The notes: a model not told the origin generated them from the letters alone. 64,000 bases of DNA from Actinopolyspora mzabensis (GCF_900101095.1 NZ_FNFM01000001.1:372001-436000), one strand, 5' to 3'. Shown: positions 37,386 to 46,728, counted from the first letter of the stretch. Made by a program: numbers and translations.

Positions 37386-38267
37386 GTGGGCGTGACCGAG
37401 GTGATCACCGACGAACGACTCGCCGAGGTGCTGCGGCCGTTCGTGCGTGCCTGCGATCCGGTGCTGCGCGCGCTGCGGGAATCCGACCCGTTCCGGTTGC
37501 GCGGCAGGTTCGACCGGCAGCCCACCGGGGACGACCTCCCCACCGGCATGGACAGCGCGAGCGGCCGAACGACTGGCGAACTCGAGCCGGGGGAGGACCA
37601 CCGGACGCGTGCGGACGCGGCGGGCGGTTCCCGTCGGAAGAACACCGCGGGCCTGCTGCGCAGGCTCGACGGTATGCGGCTTCCCGGCAGCTCGGCCTGG
37701 GACGCGATGACCGTCTCGCAACGCTGCGACTGGTGGTCGCTGCGGGTGGGCAGATTCCTCGCCGCGATCGTCGGGCTGCCCCGCTTCGGCGGGGTGATCA
37801 CTTCCAAACTGCCCCTGCGCAACGCGCTGGGGACGGTCGCGCAGGGACTCGTCCTCGTCGCCGTGGCCGGTGAACACGGACTGCACGACCGGACGGAGCA
37901 GGTCAGAATGATCGCGTATGTGATGCTCGGTCGCGATATGTCCCGCGAGGTCGCCGCGGGCGGCGGTACCGAGCAGCAGCGGGCCGAAGAGCGGCGGGCG
38001 GCCGAGCTCACCGGTGAACTGACGGACGGGCGGCGCTCCCGCCCCAGGGCGCTCGCACGGGCGGTGTGGCGAATGGCACGCGCGCTCTGGGAGGTGCACG
38101 CCGCGCTGGACGCGCGCCCGCAGGGAAGGCTGCACCACGAGCTGCTCGGCTCGCTGCCCGTGGTCGGCGTCGTGGGCGGTTACCTGGGAGAACGAGCCGC
38201 GCTGCGGGGTATCTCGCGGAAGGCGAGCAAATGGATCAACAAGCACGGTAGGTTGTCAACCGGCTGA
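37386..38267 (+). CDS. conserved hypothetical protein
   Basis: A 293-residue protein I do not recognise as a named family. Residues about 35-80 are charged and low in hydrophobics. The middle has W-D-A-M-T-V-S-Q-R-C-D-W-W-S-L-R-V-G-R, then a hydrophobic stretch (A-A-I-V-G-L-P-R-F-G-G-V-I-T). The C-terminus ends in a glycine-rich hydrophobic segment (V-V-G-V-V-G-G-Y-L-G-E) and a basic helix, suggesting peripheral or single-pass membrane association. Two GTG starts (37386, 37392) are possible. It follows the mshB pair by a few bases and precedes fdxA/fdxC, so it is probably in the same operon. Confidence 0.7.
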   Translation: MGVTEVITDERLAEVLRPFVRACDPVLRALRESDPFRLRGRFDRQPTGDDLPTGMDSASGRTTGELEPGEDHRTRADAAGGSRRKNTAGLLRRLDGMRLPGSSAWDAMTVSQRCDWWSLRVGRFLAAIVGLPRFGGVITSKLPLRNALGTVAQGLVLVAVAGEHGLHDRTEQVRMIAYVMLGRDMSREVAAGGGTEQQRAEERRAAELTGELTDGRRSRPRALARAVWRMARALWEVHAALDARPQGRLHHELLGSLPVVGVVGGYLGERAALRGISRKASKWINKHGRLSTG

Positions 38268-38447
38268 GTACTCCCGAGGTCGCCACGGCGCGTGGCCGTT
38301 TACCGGCGCGTGCGAGGCCGAGTACCCTCATCGTGGCTCCCGCGCTGTGGAACCACCTATGTGTACGGGGCGCTTCCGAGAGATACTGGCGTCAGCCGCG
38401 CGGAAACCGGCGCGGGACGAGAATACGTACCAAGCAGGAGAGCAATC

Positions 38448-38768
38448 GTGACCTACGTGATCGCCGAGCCCTGCGTCGACGTGCTCGACAAGGGATGCAT
38501 CGAGGAATGCCCCGTCGACTGCATCTACGAGGGCGGGCGGATGCTCTACATCCATCCGGACGAGTGCGTCGACTGCGGTGCCTGTGAACCGGTCTGCCCG
38601 GTGGAGGCCATCTACTACGAGGACGACGTCCCCGACGAGTGGGCCGCCTACACGCAGGCCAACGTGGACTTCTTCGACGACCTGGGTTCACCGGGCGGCG
38701 CCGCCAAGGTGGGCAAGGTCAACAAGGACGTCGAGCCCGTGTCCAGCCTGCCCCCGCAGGGCGAATGA
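38448..38768 (+). CDS. fdxA: 7Fe ferredoxin
   Basis: A 106-residue seven-iron ferredoxin. Cluster ligands are C-x7-C-x3-C-P near the N-terminus ([15 protein letters not shown]) and C-V-D-C-G-A-C-x3-C-P for the [4Fe-4S] cluster; the spacing matches 3Fe-4S/4Fe-4S FdxA/FdxC. The acidic C-terminal tail is usual. GTG 38448 follows AGGAG. Its stop overlaps the dapC start as ATGA, an arrangement conserved in actinobacteria (Rv1177-Rv1178). The redox partner is not shown by context. Confidence 0.95.
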   Translation: MTYVIAEPCVDVLDKGCIEECPVDCIYEGGRMLYIHPDECVDCGACEPVCPVEAIYYEDDVPDEWAAYTQANVDFFDDLGSPGGAAKVGKVNKDVEPVSSLPPQGE

Positions 38769-39910
38769 GTGTCGACGGTTTTTCCGGCGGTGTCGCGGTA
38801 ACCGGGCAGTCATCGCCCGAGCCGCGGGGCCCCCGGCTGCCCGAGTTCCCCTGGGACTCGCTCGCCTCGGCCGGTGAGCTGGCGCGTTCGCATCCCGACG
38901 GCGTGGTCAACCTGTCGGTGGGAACCCCCGTCGACTCGGTACCGCCCGTGCTGCGCGAAGCCCTCGCCGCCGGGGCGGACTCGCCCGGTTATCCGGCGAC
39001 GCACGGCACGGCGGAGCTCCGTTCCACCGCCGTCGAAGCCCTGCGGCGCAGGCACGGCGTAACCGGGCTCGACACGGAAGCCGTGCTGCCCACGGTGGGC
39101 TCCAAGGAGTTCGTGGCCTGGCTGCCCACCCTGTTAGGGGTCCGTCCCGGAGACGTGGTGGCGATTCCCGAACTGGCCTATCCCACCTACGAGGTGGGAG
39201 CCCGCCTGGCCGGCGCCGAGATCGTCCGGCTGGCTCCGGGCCAGACTCCGCCCGCCGGGACCGCCCTGGTGTGGTTGAATTCGCCGTCCAATCCCACCGG
39301 GCGGGTCGACGGTGCCGCCACCATGGCCGAATCGGTGCGGGCGGCACGCGAGGTCGGCGCCGTGGTGGCCTCCGACGAGTGCTACTTGGACCTGGGGTGG
39401 CGGACCCGGCCGGTGTCCGTACTGGACCGGGCGGTGTCCGGGGAGTCGCAGGACGGGGTGCTGGCGGTGCACTCGCTGTCGAAGACCTCCAACTTCGCGG
39501 GATACCGCGCGGGCTTCGTCACCGGTGACCCGCGGCTGGTCGGCAACCTGCTGGAAGTGCGCAAGCACGCGGGCATGATCATGCCCCGACCCGTGCAGGA
39601 GGCCATGACCGCCGCGCTCGGCGATGACGAGCACGTGCGGCAGCAGTACGAGCGCTACCGCGCGCGTCGCGAGCGGCTCTGGAGCGCACTGGAGGGCGCC
39701 GGGTTCCGGATCGACCACTCCGAGGCCGGGCTCTACCTGTGGGCGAGCGGCGACACGGACGCCTGGAGCACGGTGGACTGGCTGGCTCGGCGCGGAATCC
39801 TGGTGGCCCCCGGCACGTTCTACGGCCCAGCCGGGAAGCAGCACGTGCGGGTGGCGCTGACCGCCTCCGACGAGCGGGTCGAAGCCGCCACGCGACGCCT
39901 CGCCGAATAG
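38765..39910 (+). CDS. dapC: succinyldiaminopimelate transaminase
   Basis: A 381-residue class I PLP aminotransferase. N-S-P-S-N-P-T-G-R is the phosphate-contact motif, S-D-E-C-Y-L-D-L provides the Asp/Tyr pair, and [14 protein letters not shown] has the PLP Lys. The position next to ferredoxin and the nearby dapD/dapE identify it as the DapC of lysine/meso-diaminopimelate synthesis, acting between DapD and DapE. The ATG overlaps the ferredoxin stop. In M. tuberculosis the same pair is Rv1177-Rv1178. Confidence 0.93.
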   Translation: MSVDGFSGGVAVTGQSSPEPRGPRLPEFPWDSLASAGELARSHPDGVVNLSVGTPVDSVPPVLREALAAGADSPGYPATHGTAELRSTAVEALRRRHGVTGLDTEAVLPTVGSKEFVAWLPTLLGVRPGDVVAIPELAYPTYEVGARLAGAEIVRLAPGQTPPAGTALVWLNSPSNPTGRVDGAATMAESVRAAREVGAVVASDECYLDLGWRTRPVSVLDRAVSGESQDGVLAVHSLSKTSNFAGYRAGFVTGDPRLVGNLLEVRKHAGMIMPRPVQEAMTAALGDDEHVRQQYERYRARRERLWSALEGAGFRIDHSEAGLYLWASGDTDAWSTVDWLARRGILVAPGTFYGPAGKQHVRVALTASDERVEAATRRLAE

Positions 39911-40035
39911 CGGCCGTTTCGGGTCGGGACCGGTGCGCCGCTGCGGCTCGGCAGGCGGAGCCTCTCGCGGGGCTCTCGCCGCCGGTTCGGCATCGGTCGG
40001 TCCCGACACCGACGGCCCAGACATCGACGGCGTTT

Positions 40036-40055
40036 CGATTTCGCGAGAAATCGAC
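40036..40055. repeat. AATTTC/GAAAT palindrome, copy 3
   Basis: CGATTTCGCGAGAAATCGAC forms a 7-bp stem (CGATTTC / GAAATCG) with a GCGA loop, about 125 bases after dapC. It is the most symmetric copy of the family. The 39911-40144 gap holds no gene that I can support. Confidence 0.6.
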
Positions 40056-40144
40056 GCGCCGCCGGGCGGTCCGGTCACACCCTCGTACGCGAAGGCCCCG
40101 GTTGTCGCGCGGCAGGACGTCGTCGCCGTGCGGACGCGGATCGA

Positions 40145-40184
40145 TTGACCTTCGAGTCGGTCGAAGCCTCAGGATGGGCGGGTG
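40145..40184 (+). promoter_or_regulatory. MerR-type promoter with dyad in 19-bp spacer
   Basis: TTGACC (-35, 40145-40150) and CAGGAT (-10, 40170-40175) are separated by 19 bases, the over-long spacer typical of MerR-activated promoters. A perfect dyad CTTCGA-N5-TCGAAG (40150-40166) lies inside it, where a MerR dimer binds and untwists DNA. The predicted +1 coincides with the GTG start at 40182, so the message is probably leaderless. The downstream gene encodes a MerR protein, so this is most likely autoregulation. Confidence 0.75.
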
Positions 40185-41249
40185 ACCAACACCGAGTCGA
40201 TGTCCATCGGGGTCTTCGCGAAGCACGCGGGCCTGACCGCGAGCGCGTTGCGTTTCTACGACGACGCCGGTCTGCTTCCTCCCGAGTGGGTCGATCCGTC
40301 GACGGGATACCGCTTCTACGGCGAAGCGCAGCTGTGTCGTGCCTCGTGGCTGCGGCAGCTCCGTGAGATCGGCATGCCCTTGACCGTCATCGCCAGGTTC
40401 CTTACCGCCGAGCCAGCTGAAGCGGAGCGACTGCTCGACGAGCAAGTCGCGAAAGTGGTCACTGACGCGGCCGCGGTGCAACACACGGCGGCGGCGCTCC
40501 GAACCGCTCTCGGGAAACCACCTCGCCGCACTGTGTGCGTGCTGCCCGGGCCGGTGTTCGCGGATGCCGTCGATCAGGTGCTGGCCACAACGCTCCAGGA
40601 CCCCGCCATGCCCGTGCTGGGCGGGGTTCGCATGGAGGCCACCCCCGAATCCGTGGCACTGACCGCGACCGACCGATACCGTCTCGCCAGCCGAACGCTG
40701 GTGCCGACGCGGTCGTCCGCTGATTCATGGACAGGCACGCTCGACGGCGACGAGCTGCGGATCCTGGCCCCTAGGCTGCGCCGAAGCCCAACCGTGTCCC
40801 TCGAAGTCGACGAGCGGTCGCTCGGGCATCGCTTGGCCGATGGGGCCGTTCGTGATTGTCGGCTGTTGGCCGAGTTCTTTCCCGACTACCGGCTCATGAT
40901 CGAGTCCCTCCCGGCTGTGAGCCACCGGGTTACCGTCGGGAAGCAGGAAACCGTACGGGTCCTGGAGCGGTGTGCGTCCGAGCACGTCGGTATACGGATC
41001 TTCGACCGGAGGCCGGGGCTCGTCCTGTCGGACGGCACCGAAGTAGACATCGCCGGCGCTGCGAACGGAAACGATCTCACGTTCTGGTTCGAGCTGACTA
41101 CGTTGTACCCGGCCTTGACTCATGCGGTCGGTGCCGACCTGATGTTCGAGCTACGTGGTCCTGATCAACCGGCCACGATCCGGTCAGCCGATGGCGGTGA
41201 CCTCACCACCCTCGTCATGCCCTGTCGAGCCCCGGACACCGCCCGATGA
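40182..41249 (+). CDS. MerR regulator fused to sliding-clamp (DnaN-like) domains
   Basis: A 355-residue fusion. Residues 7-80 are a MerR DNA-binding domain (S-I-G-V-F-A-K-H-A-G-L-T, A-L-R-F-Y-D-D-A-G-L-L, G-Y-R-F-Y), followed by a dimerisation helix to about 115. The rest resembles two domains of the DNA polymerase III beta clamp: M-P-V-L-G-G-V, A-T-D-R-Y-R-L-A and F-P-D-Y-R-L-M, then a final V-M-P-C-R. A true clamp has three such domains; here MerR takes the place of the first. Similar proteins are annotated as beta-clamp-family in actinobacteria, but I know no mechanism. It is autoregulated by inference from its own promoter and has a helical-repeat partner 64 bases downstream. Confidence 0.85.
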   Translation: MTNTESMSIGVFAKHAGLTASALRFYDDAGLLPPEWVDPSTGYRFYGEAQLCRASWLRQLREIGMPLTVIARFLTAEPAEAERLLDEQVAKVVTDAAAVQHTAAALRTALGKPPRRTVCVLPGPVFADAVDQVLATTLQDPAMPVLGGVRMEATPESVALTATDRYRLASRTLVPTRSSADSWTGTLDGDELRILAPRLRRSPTVSLEVDERSLGHRLADGAVRDCRLLAEFFPDYRLMIESLPAVSHRVTVGKQETVRVLERCASEHVGIRIFDRRPGLVLSDGTEVDIAGAANGNDLTFWFELTTLYPALTHAVGADLMFELRGPDQPATIRSADGGDLTTLVMPCRAPDTAR

Positions 41250-41312
41250 CCGAGTGCCGCCCGAACTCGGGCACACCACGTCGCCACCCGCCGAGAAGGG
41301 ACAGCTCCGCTT

Positions 41313-41825
41313 ATGAACGCCACCTCCGCCACTACGCCGGACCCGATCATGGCGGCCATCGGCACGGCGGTGAGCCTCGGAACGGAAGGCAACGTCGAGA
41401 CGGCCCGACGCGATCTGCTGGCCATCTGGCGGCGGATCGGGGCAGTTGGCGACCCCCTTCATCGCTGCACACTCGCGCACCATCTCGCCGACCTGTACGA
41501 GGAGCCTGCCGAGTCGCTCGTGTGGGACGTGCGGGCCCTCGACGCCGCCGAAGCACTGACGGACCAACGCGCCCGGGAGTACCACGCGAGCCTGCATGTC
41601 GCGGGTTTCTACCCGAGTCTGCACCTCAACCTCGCCGACGACTTCCGGCGCCTCGGCCTGTTCCAGGCTGCTACCGAGCACATCAACGAAGCCGAGAACC
41701 ACACCTCCGAACTCCCCGAGGGGGCCTACGGCGACACCATTCGCACCGCTGTGCACGAGGTGGTCGAGGCCATCGCCGAGCGAGACACCACACCACGAGC
41801 ATCCGCGCCCCACGCCGTCCAGTGA
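41313..41825 (+). CDS. helical-repeat (TPR-like) protein
   Basis: A 170-residue protein made of amphipathic helix pairs: R-C-T-L-A-H-H-L-A-D-L-Y, then L-H-L-N-L-A-D-D-F-R-R-L-G-L-F-Q-A-A and further repeats of the TPR kind. No catalytic motif is seen. It lies 64 bases after the MerR-clamp gene, same strand, behind an AAGGGA motif, and is probably co-transcribed. The most reasonable reading is a protein-binding partner of the regulator. TPR assignment is by pattern only. Confidence 0.7.
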   Translation: MNATSATTPDPIMAAIGTAVSLGTEGNVETARRDLLAIWRRIGAVGDPLHRCTLAHHLADLYEEPAESLVWDVRALDAAEALTDQRAREYHASLHVAGFYPSLHLNLADDFRRLGLFQAATEHINEAENHTSELPEGAYGDTIRTAVHEVVEAIAERDTTPRASAPHAVQ

Positions 41826-42016
41826 CCGAAGGATCGTTCGGCCGGCCACTTCACGATCTCCGGGCAGCAGTGGACGGCCTTCCTCGGGGTGGTGAAGAGC
41901 TACCGGTTCTCCCGAGTTCCCGCCGAACGTACAGCGCCTCCAGCGAGGCCGAGGCGTTGATTCATCCGCCCCGGACGGGGCGCTGAGCGATCAGTCGGGC
42001 GGGTGACCGGCGGTTT

Positions 42017-42997
42017 CTACAGCTCCAGCCGCCGCAGCTCCCGCCAGGCGGACCACCAGGCCTCGCGCTGTCGCACCCTGCGAGCCCGCGCTCGCTCGGC
42101 CAGTCGCCCCGCCACGAACACGAGCTCGGGGTCCCGGACGGGAGCCGGTTCCGCCCCCTGCTCGTCGCCGTGGGTCAACCACCACAGCCATTCCTCCGTC
42201 ACCACCGCGTCCTGGTGCACCCCGAGCTCGTCCTGCAGTTTCTCGGCGGCTGCCAGCACCTCCTCGACGCCCCCGTCGAACACCGGCACCGCCAGTTCCG
42301 CGCAGTAGCGGAGCCGCTTGGCCGCGATCCGCAGCGCGTGCAGCCGCTCGTCCGTCGGCGGATCGCCCAGGTCCCCGACGGCGCGTTCGATGGTGGTCAC
42401 ACCGTCACGCACCAGCTCGTACAGCGCGTCGGACCCGCGGGGTGGGGCCGAGGCGGTGGGTGGGCCGTCGTGCACCGCCTCGCCCAGTGACCGCAGCAAC
42501 CGCTCGTAGCGTTCGGCACGCATCATTTCCAGCAGTTCCGTGCGGGCGGAGTCGCGCCACGCGGCCAGCTCGTCGATCAGCCGCGTCGCCGGTGGCCGCT
42601 CGGGTTCGTCCAGCTCCTCGCGCTCCCGGCGAAGCCCTGCCAGCTGGACGTCCAGGTCCCGAACCGGCCCCAGGCCACGTCCCAGCCAGCCGAGTTCGGC
42701 CCGCAGCGAGCGGCACCAGTCCCGTTCGAGCCAGCTCCGCCCGGCCTTGAGCACCGCCCGCATCCTGCGGACGGACACCCGCATCCGGTGCAGGTCCTCG
42801 GGGTCCGAGCCGGATCGTGTCCCCGGATCGTGTGCCAGCAGCGTCCTGGTCCTGGTGTCCAGCGCGGCGCGGATGTGCTCGACGACCGACGCGCCGTGCG
42901 CGGCGCGCACCGGCTCGGGGGGCAGACCGATGTCGACTGGATCGGTCCCCGTCGAGGTCCGGTCGCGCGTGTCGGCCCGAGCGTCGTCCGAGGACAT
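42017..42997 (-). CDS. CHAD domain protein
   Basis: A 326-residue all-helical CHAD-domain protein. Conserved His/Arg pairs are visible in D-L-H-R-M-R-V-S-V-R-R-M-R-A-V-L-K and L-H-A-L-R-I-A-A-K-R-L-R-Y-C, one in each half of the domain. CHAD domains bind inorganic polyphosphate through these basic helices and often occur near CYTH triphosphatases; no CYTH domain is present here. It is a single gene between the MerR-clamp unit and dapD, on the opposite strand to the former. A role in polyphosphate granules is inferred from the family. Confidence 0.9.
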   Translation of the reverse strand: MSSDDARADTRDRTSTGTDPVDIGLPPEPVRAAHGASVVEHIRAALDTRTRTLLAHDPGTRSGSDPEDLHRMRVSVRRMRAVLKAGRSWLERDWCRSLRAELGWLGRGLGPVRDLDVQLAGLRREREELDEPERPPATRLIDELAAWRDSARTELLEMMRAERYERLLRSLGEAVHDGPPTASAPPRGSDALYELVRDGVTTIERAVGDLGDPPTDERLHALRIAAKRLRYCAELAVPVFDGGVEEVLAAAEKLQDELGVHQDAVVTEEWLWWLTHGDEQGAEPAPVRDPELVFVAGRLAERARARRVRQREAWWSAWRELRRLEL

Positions 42998-43037
42998 GCC
43001 GCCATGATAGTGCCGACAGGACCTTCCCGGCCCGGTT

Positions 43038-43099
43038 CGCGGGAGGCCGAGCTACCTGGCCGATGTCGGGCCGCCCCGCGAGGGCCGGCGGGAGGTTCC
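43038..43099 (-). repeat. dispersed ~130-bp element, partial copy 2
   Basis: In reverse orientation this short stretch aligns with part of the 56186-56320 element (GCTACCTGGCCGATGTCGGG, GCGGGAGGTTCCGCC). It lies 40 bases past the dapD stop. It is the shortest and least complete copy seen. Confidence 0.5.
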
Positions 43100-43138
43100 G
43101 CCGGGCGAACAGCTCGACAACCCGACCGGGAACTTCGA

Positions 43139-44128
43139 TCAGTCGTTGGCGTGCAGCGCGGCGTTGAGCTCCACCTTGCCGCCGGTACGTGCCATCACCT
43201 CGACGGCGCCGGTGTTCGAGTTGCGCCGGAACAGCAGGCCGTCCGCCCCGGACAGTTCCGCGGCCTTGGTCAGCTTGCCGTCCTCCAGGACGACCTTGGT
43301 GCCCGCCGTGAGGTACAGCCCCGCCTCCACGACGCAGTCGTCGCCCAGCGAGATGCCGCAGCCGCCGTTCGCGCCGATCAGGCAGCGCTCGCCGACCGAG
43401 ATCACCTCACGGCCGCCGCCGGACAGCGTGCCCATGATCGAGGCGCCGCCCCCGACATCCGAGCCGTCGCCGACGACCACGCCCGCCGAGACGCGCCCTT
43501 CCACCATGGAGGCGCCCAGCGTGCCCGCGTTGAAGTTGACGAATCCCTCGTGCATCACGGTGGTGCCGCTGGCCAGGTGGGCACCCAGCCGAACCCGGTC
43601 GGCATCGCCGATACGGACCCCCGACGGGATGACGTAGTCCACCATCCGGGGGAACTTGTCGACGCTGTAGACCGTCACCGGGCCACGCGCGCTGAGCCGC
43701 AGCCTGGCGGCCTCGAAGCCCTCCACCGGGCAAGGCCCGTGGTTGGTCCAGACCGCGTTGGACAGCAGACCGAACATGCCCTCCAGGTTCTGCCCATGCG
43801 GACGCACCAGCCGGTGCGAGAGCAGGTGCAGCCGCAGGTAGAGATCGTGGGTGTCGGCGGGGGCGTCGGCGAGCTTGGCGATGCCGGTGCGCACGGCCAC
43901 CACCTCCACGCCGCGCGCCTCGTCGCGGCCGAGTAGCTCCGCTCCGGCGTCCCCCAGCGACTCAGCTGCCTCGGCAGTGGTCAGTCGGCTGCTGCCGACC
44001 TGCTCGGGTTCACCGAGCCGGACGGTCGGGAACCAGGTGTCGAGCACGGTTCCGTCGTCGGTGATCGTAGCGATTCCCACACCGTGGGCGCCGGTAACCT
44101 GCGGGTCCGGCGTGCTCGGGCTGCTCAT
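43139..44128 (-). CDS. dapD: tetrahydrodipicolinate N-succinyltransferase
   Basis: A 329-residue acyltransferase that succinylates tetrahydrodipicolinate in lysine/diaminopimelate synthesis. The C-terminal half shows hexapeptide-repeat coils ([35 protein letters not shown]) forming a left-handed beta helix, and N-F-N-A-G-T-L-G is the characteristic active-site strand of the actinobacterial DapD group. ATG 44128 begins M-S-S-P-S-T. It is divergent from dapE with about 140 bases between. Matches Rv1201c in order and strand. Confidence 0.95.
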   Translation of the reverse strand: MSSPSTPDPQVTGAHGVGIATITDDGTVLDTWFPTVRLGEPEQVGSSRLTTAEAAESLGDAGAELLGRDEARGVEVVAVRTGIAKLADAPADTHDLYLRLHLLSHRLVRPHGQNLEGMFGLLSNAVWTNHGPCPVEGFEAARLRLSARGPVTVYSVDKFPRMVDYVIPSGVRIGDADRVRLGAHLASGTTVMHEGFVNFNAGTLGASMVEGRVSAGVVVGDGSDVGGGASIMGTLSGGGREVISVGERCLIGANGGCGISLGDDCVVEAGLYLTAGTKVVLEDGKLTKAAELSGADGLLFRRNSNTGAVEVMARTGGKVELNAALHAND

Positions 44129-44253
44129 CGTTCTCCAATCGGCTTTGAACTCGGCATTCGAGCCGAGCGGGAGAGTCTTCCCGGGGCTCGTGCGGCCACA
44201 CCGGGGCTGTGAAAACGGTAATCGCCGCGCCGGTACCGCCTCGCAGTGGGCGG

Positions 44254-44269
44254 TAGGGTGCCAGACGTG
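44254..44269 (+). promoter_or_regulatory. -10 element, possible leaderless dapE start
   Basis: TAGGGT at 44254-44259 is followed after seven bases by the GTG start at 44267. There is no Shine-Dalgarno before the codon. No good -35 is visible. Confidence 0.4.
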
Positions 44270-45358
44270 ACGCCGCGATTGGATCTCACCGCCGACCCGG
44301 TCGAACTCACCGCCGCGCTGGTCGACATACCGAGTGTTTCCGGTTCCGAGGACGAGCTCGCCGACGCCGTCGAGCGGGCGCTGCGTACGGACGCCCCCGG
44401 GCTGGAGGTGGTGCGCAGTGGGAACGCCGTGCTGGCCCGCACGAACCTCGGTCTGGAATCCCGCGTGGTGCTGGCCGGTCACCTGGACACCGTTCCCGTC
44501 AACGACAACCTGCCGCTGCGCCGTTCCGGCAGCGCGGACGAGGAGGTACTGCACGGCTGCGGGACGGTGGACATGAAGGGCGGCGACGCGGTGATGCTGC
44601 ACCTCGCCGCGACGCTCGACCGGCCGAAGCACGACCTGACCTTCGTGTTCTACGACTGCGAGGAGGTCTCCGCCGACCGCAACGGGCTCAACCGGATCGA
44701 GCGTGAGCTGCCCGACTGGATGGACGGCGGGCTCGCGGTGGTGTGCGAGCCCTCCAACGCCGCCGTGGAGGCGGGATGTCAGGGAACGCTGCGGGTGGAG
44801 GTGCGCACCCGCGGGGTCCGGGCGCACTCGGCACGCGCCTGGATGGGCGAGAACGCGATCCACGCGGCCGAGCCGGTGCTGCGCAGGCTCGCCGATTACA
44901 CCCCGCGTGAGCCCGAGGTGGACGGGTTGCGCTTCCACGAGGGGCTGCAGGCGGTCGGTATCGGCGGTGGTGTCGCGGGCAACGTGGTCCCGGACGAGTG
45001 CGTGGTGACCGTGAACCACCGCTTCGCCCCGGACACCACGCTGGAGGCGGCGGAACAGCGGGTGCGGGAAGTGTTCGAGGGGTTCGAGGTGACCGTGGTC
45101 GACGCCGCGAGGGCGGCTCACCCCGGCCTGAGCGAGGCGGCGACCAGCGAACTGGTGCGTGCTTCGGGAGCCTCGCCGGTCGCCAAGCTCGGCTGGACCG
45201 ATGTGGCGCGGTTCGCCGCGCGCGGGATGCCCGCCGTGAACTTCGGTCCCGGTTCGCCGACCCTCGCCCACACGCAGCAGGAGAACGTGGCCGCGGCCGA
45301 TGTCCGGCACTGCGCCGAGGTGTTGCGCCGGGCGCTGGAGGAGGGCGTGCGGGACTGA
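44267..45358 (+). CDS. dapE: succinyl-diaminopimelate desuccinylase
   Basis: A 363-residue M20-family zinc peptidase that cleaves N-succinyl-LL-diaminopimelate. Zinc ligands are in A-G-H-L-D-T-V-P and [10 protein letters not shown], the catalytic Glu in D-C-E-E-V, and the third ligand in V-C-E-P-S-N. H-T-Q-Q-E near the C-terminus completes the site. GTG 44267 is used; GTG 44246 in frame is less likely because a TAGGGT -10 element lies between. It is divergent from dapD, as in mycobacteria (Rv1201c/Rv1202). Its 3' end converges with the SPFH gene. Confidence 0.95.
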   Translation: MTPRLDLTADPVELTAALVDIPSVSGSEDELADAVERALRTDAPGLEVVRSGNAVLARTNLGLESRVVLAGHLDTVPVNDNLPLRRSGSADEEVLHGCGTVDMKGGDAVMLHLAATLDRPKHDLTFVFYDCEEVSADRNGLNRIERELPDWMDGGLAVVCEPSNAAVEAGCQGTLRVEVRTRGVRAHSARAWMGENAIHAAEPVLRRLADYTPREPEVDGLRFHEGLQAVGIGGGVAGNVVPDECVVTVNHRFAPDTTLEAAEQRVREVFEGFEVTVVDAARAAHPGLSEAATSELVRASGASPVAKLGWTDVARFAARGMPAVNFGPGSPTLAHTQQENVAAADVRHCAEVLRRALEEGVRD

Positions 45359-45371
45359 ACCCGCCACGCGA

Positions 45372-45409
45372 GGTGCCATTCCAACGGGGCAGGGTGCCAT
45401 TCCAACGGG
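45372..45409. repeat. 17-bp direct repeat, two copies
   Basis: GGTGCCATTCCAACGGG occurs at 45372-45388 and 45393-45409, a 21-base period, and a degenerate third unit follows. It lies between the convergent dapE and SPFH genes. Function unknown. Confidence 0.7.
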
Positions 45410-45469
45410 ACGGGGTGCCGAGGCACTGGACGGTTAGCCCACCAAACGAGCACGATTCGTGGGGGATTC

Positions 45470-46474
45470 CTACCCGGTGGGGCCGGCGCGTGGGGAGTCC
45501 GATTCCTCGGCCCGCTCGTAGGTGTCCCGCTGTTCCGGCACGTCCGGTGGTGAGTTCGCTTCGCCACCGCTGGTTCGAACGGACACACCACCTCCGGTGT
45601 CGTCCGGCAGCTCGTACCACTCCTCGGCCGTGGAACGGCGCCGTTCGGTCTCTCCGCCGTCCTCGGCCCTGGAATGGTCGTTGCCCGAGGTGTCCATCGC
45701 CTCGGGGGCCGCTTCTGCGGCACCGTCCTGCGTGCGGTCCACGAAGCGCAACAGCTCGACCGGGAACGGCAGTACGAGGGTGGAGTTCTTCTCGGCGGCC
45801 ACCTCGACCACGGTTTCCAGCAGCCGCAGCTGCAGCGCGGCCGGGGTCTGCCCCATCACCGCGGCGGCCTCCGAAAGCTTGCGGGAGGCCTGGAACTCGC
45901 CGTCGGCGGAGATGATCCGGGAACGGCGTTCCCGCTCCGCCTCGGCCTGTCGCGCGATCGAGCGTTTCATCGCCTCGGGCAGGGAGACATCCTTGATCTC
46001 GACCCTGTCGATGTGCACGCCCCAGTTCAGCGCCGGGCTGTCGATCATGACTTCCAGCCCCTGATTGAGCTTCTCCCGGTCCGACAGCAGGTCGTCGAGA
46101 TCGCTCTTGCCGATGATCGAGCGGAGCGAGGCCTGGGCCACCTGGCCCATGGCGAACAGGTAGTCCTCCACGTTGATGACTGCCCTGGCGGGGTCGGTGA
46201 CGTTGAAGTAGACCACCGCGTCCACCTTCACCGTCACGTTGTCCCTGGTTATCCCCTCCTGGCCCGGTACGGGCATCGTGATGATCTGCATGTTGACCTT
46301 GCGCAGCCGATCGACCCCGGGAACGATCGCCGTCAGTCCCGGAGGTCTGACGGTGCGCTGCAGCCGTCCGAAGCGCAGTACCACACCGCGTTCGTACTGC
46401 CTGATGATCCGCACGCTGGAAGCCGCGAGGATCGCGAGAACGACCAGCACGCCGACGAGTATTTCGATGATCAT
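45470..46474 (-). CDS. SPFH/band 7 (slipin-type) membrane protein
   Basis: A 334-residue stomatin-like protein. A single N-terminal membrane helix (residues 4-22, I-L-V-G-V-L-V-V-L-A-I) precedes the SPFH domain: R-Q-Y-E-R-G-V-V-L-R-F-G-R, P-G-L-T-A-I-V-P-G-V-D-R, and V-N-V-E-D-Y-L-F-A-M. A coiled-coil region (A-E-A-E-R-E-R-R-S-R-I-I-S-A-D-G-E-F) follows, then an acidic disordered tail from about residue 250. Slipins organise membrane microdomains; no NfeD partner is adjacent. ATG 46474 follows GGGAG. Single gene, divergent from the LOG pair. Confidence 0.9.
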   Translation of the reverse strand: MIIEILVGVLVVLAILAASSVRIIRQYERGVVLRFGRLQRTVRPPGLTAIVPGVDRLRKVNMQIITMPVPGQEGITRDNVTVKVDAVVYFNVTDPARAVINVEDYLFAMGQVAQASLRSIIGKSDLDDLLSDREKLNQGLEVMIDSPALNWGVHIDRVEIKDVSLPEAMKRSIARQAEAERERRSRIISADGEFQASRKLSEAAAVMGQTPAALQLRLLETVVEVAAEKNSTLVLPFPVELLRFVDRTQDGAAEAAPEAMDTSGNDHSRAEDGGETERRRSTAEEWYELPDDTGGGVSVRTSGGEANSPPDVPEQRDTYERAEESDSPRAGPTG

Positions 46475-46728
46475 TTCCGGCTCCCGTAGCGGCGAGATTC
46501 CGGCCCGGCCCCTCCGCCGCTCGGCGGAACCGGGAGAGCACACCGACGACTCGTGTGCGCCACCGCCGTGCGGGCGCGGTACGGGTCGCTTGCCCAGGAT
46601 GTTACTCCGCTCACGGTTTTCGGGGGACCGCGAACTCCGCCGGGAGCGGCAGCGGGTTGAGCGGAGCGCCCGTCCCTCGTTCCGGGGACATCATCCCGGG
46701 TTCACGCGGAGTGCATAAGCTCGGTGGC

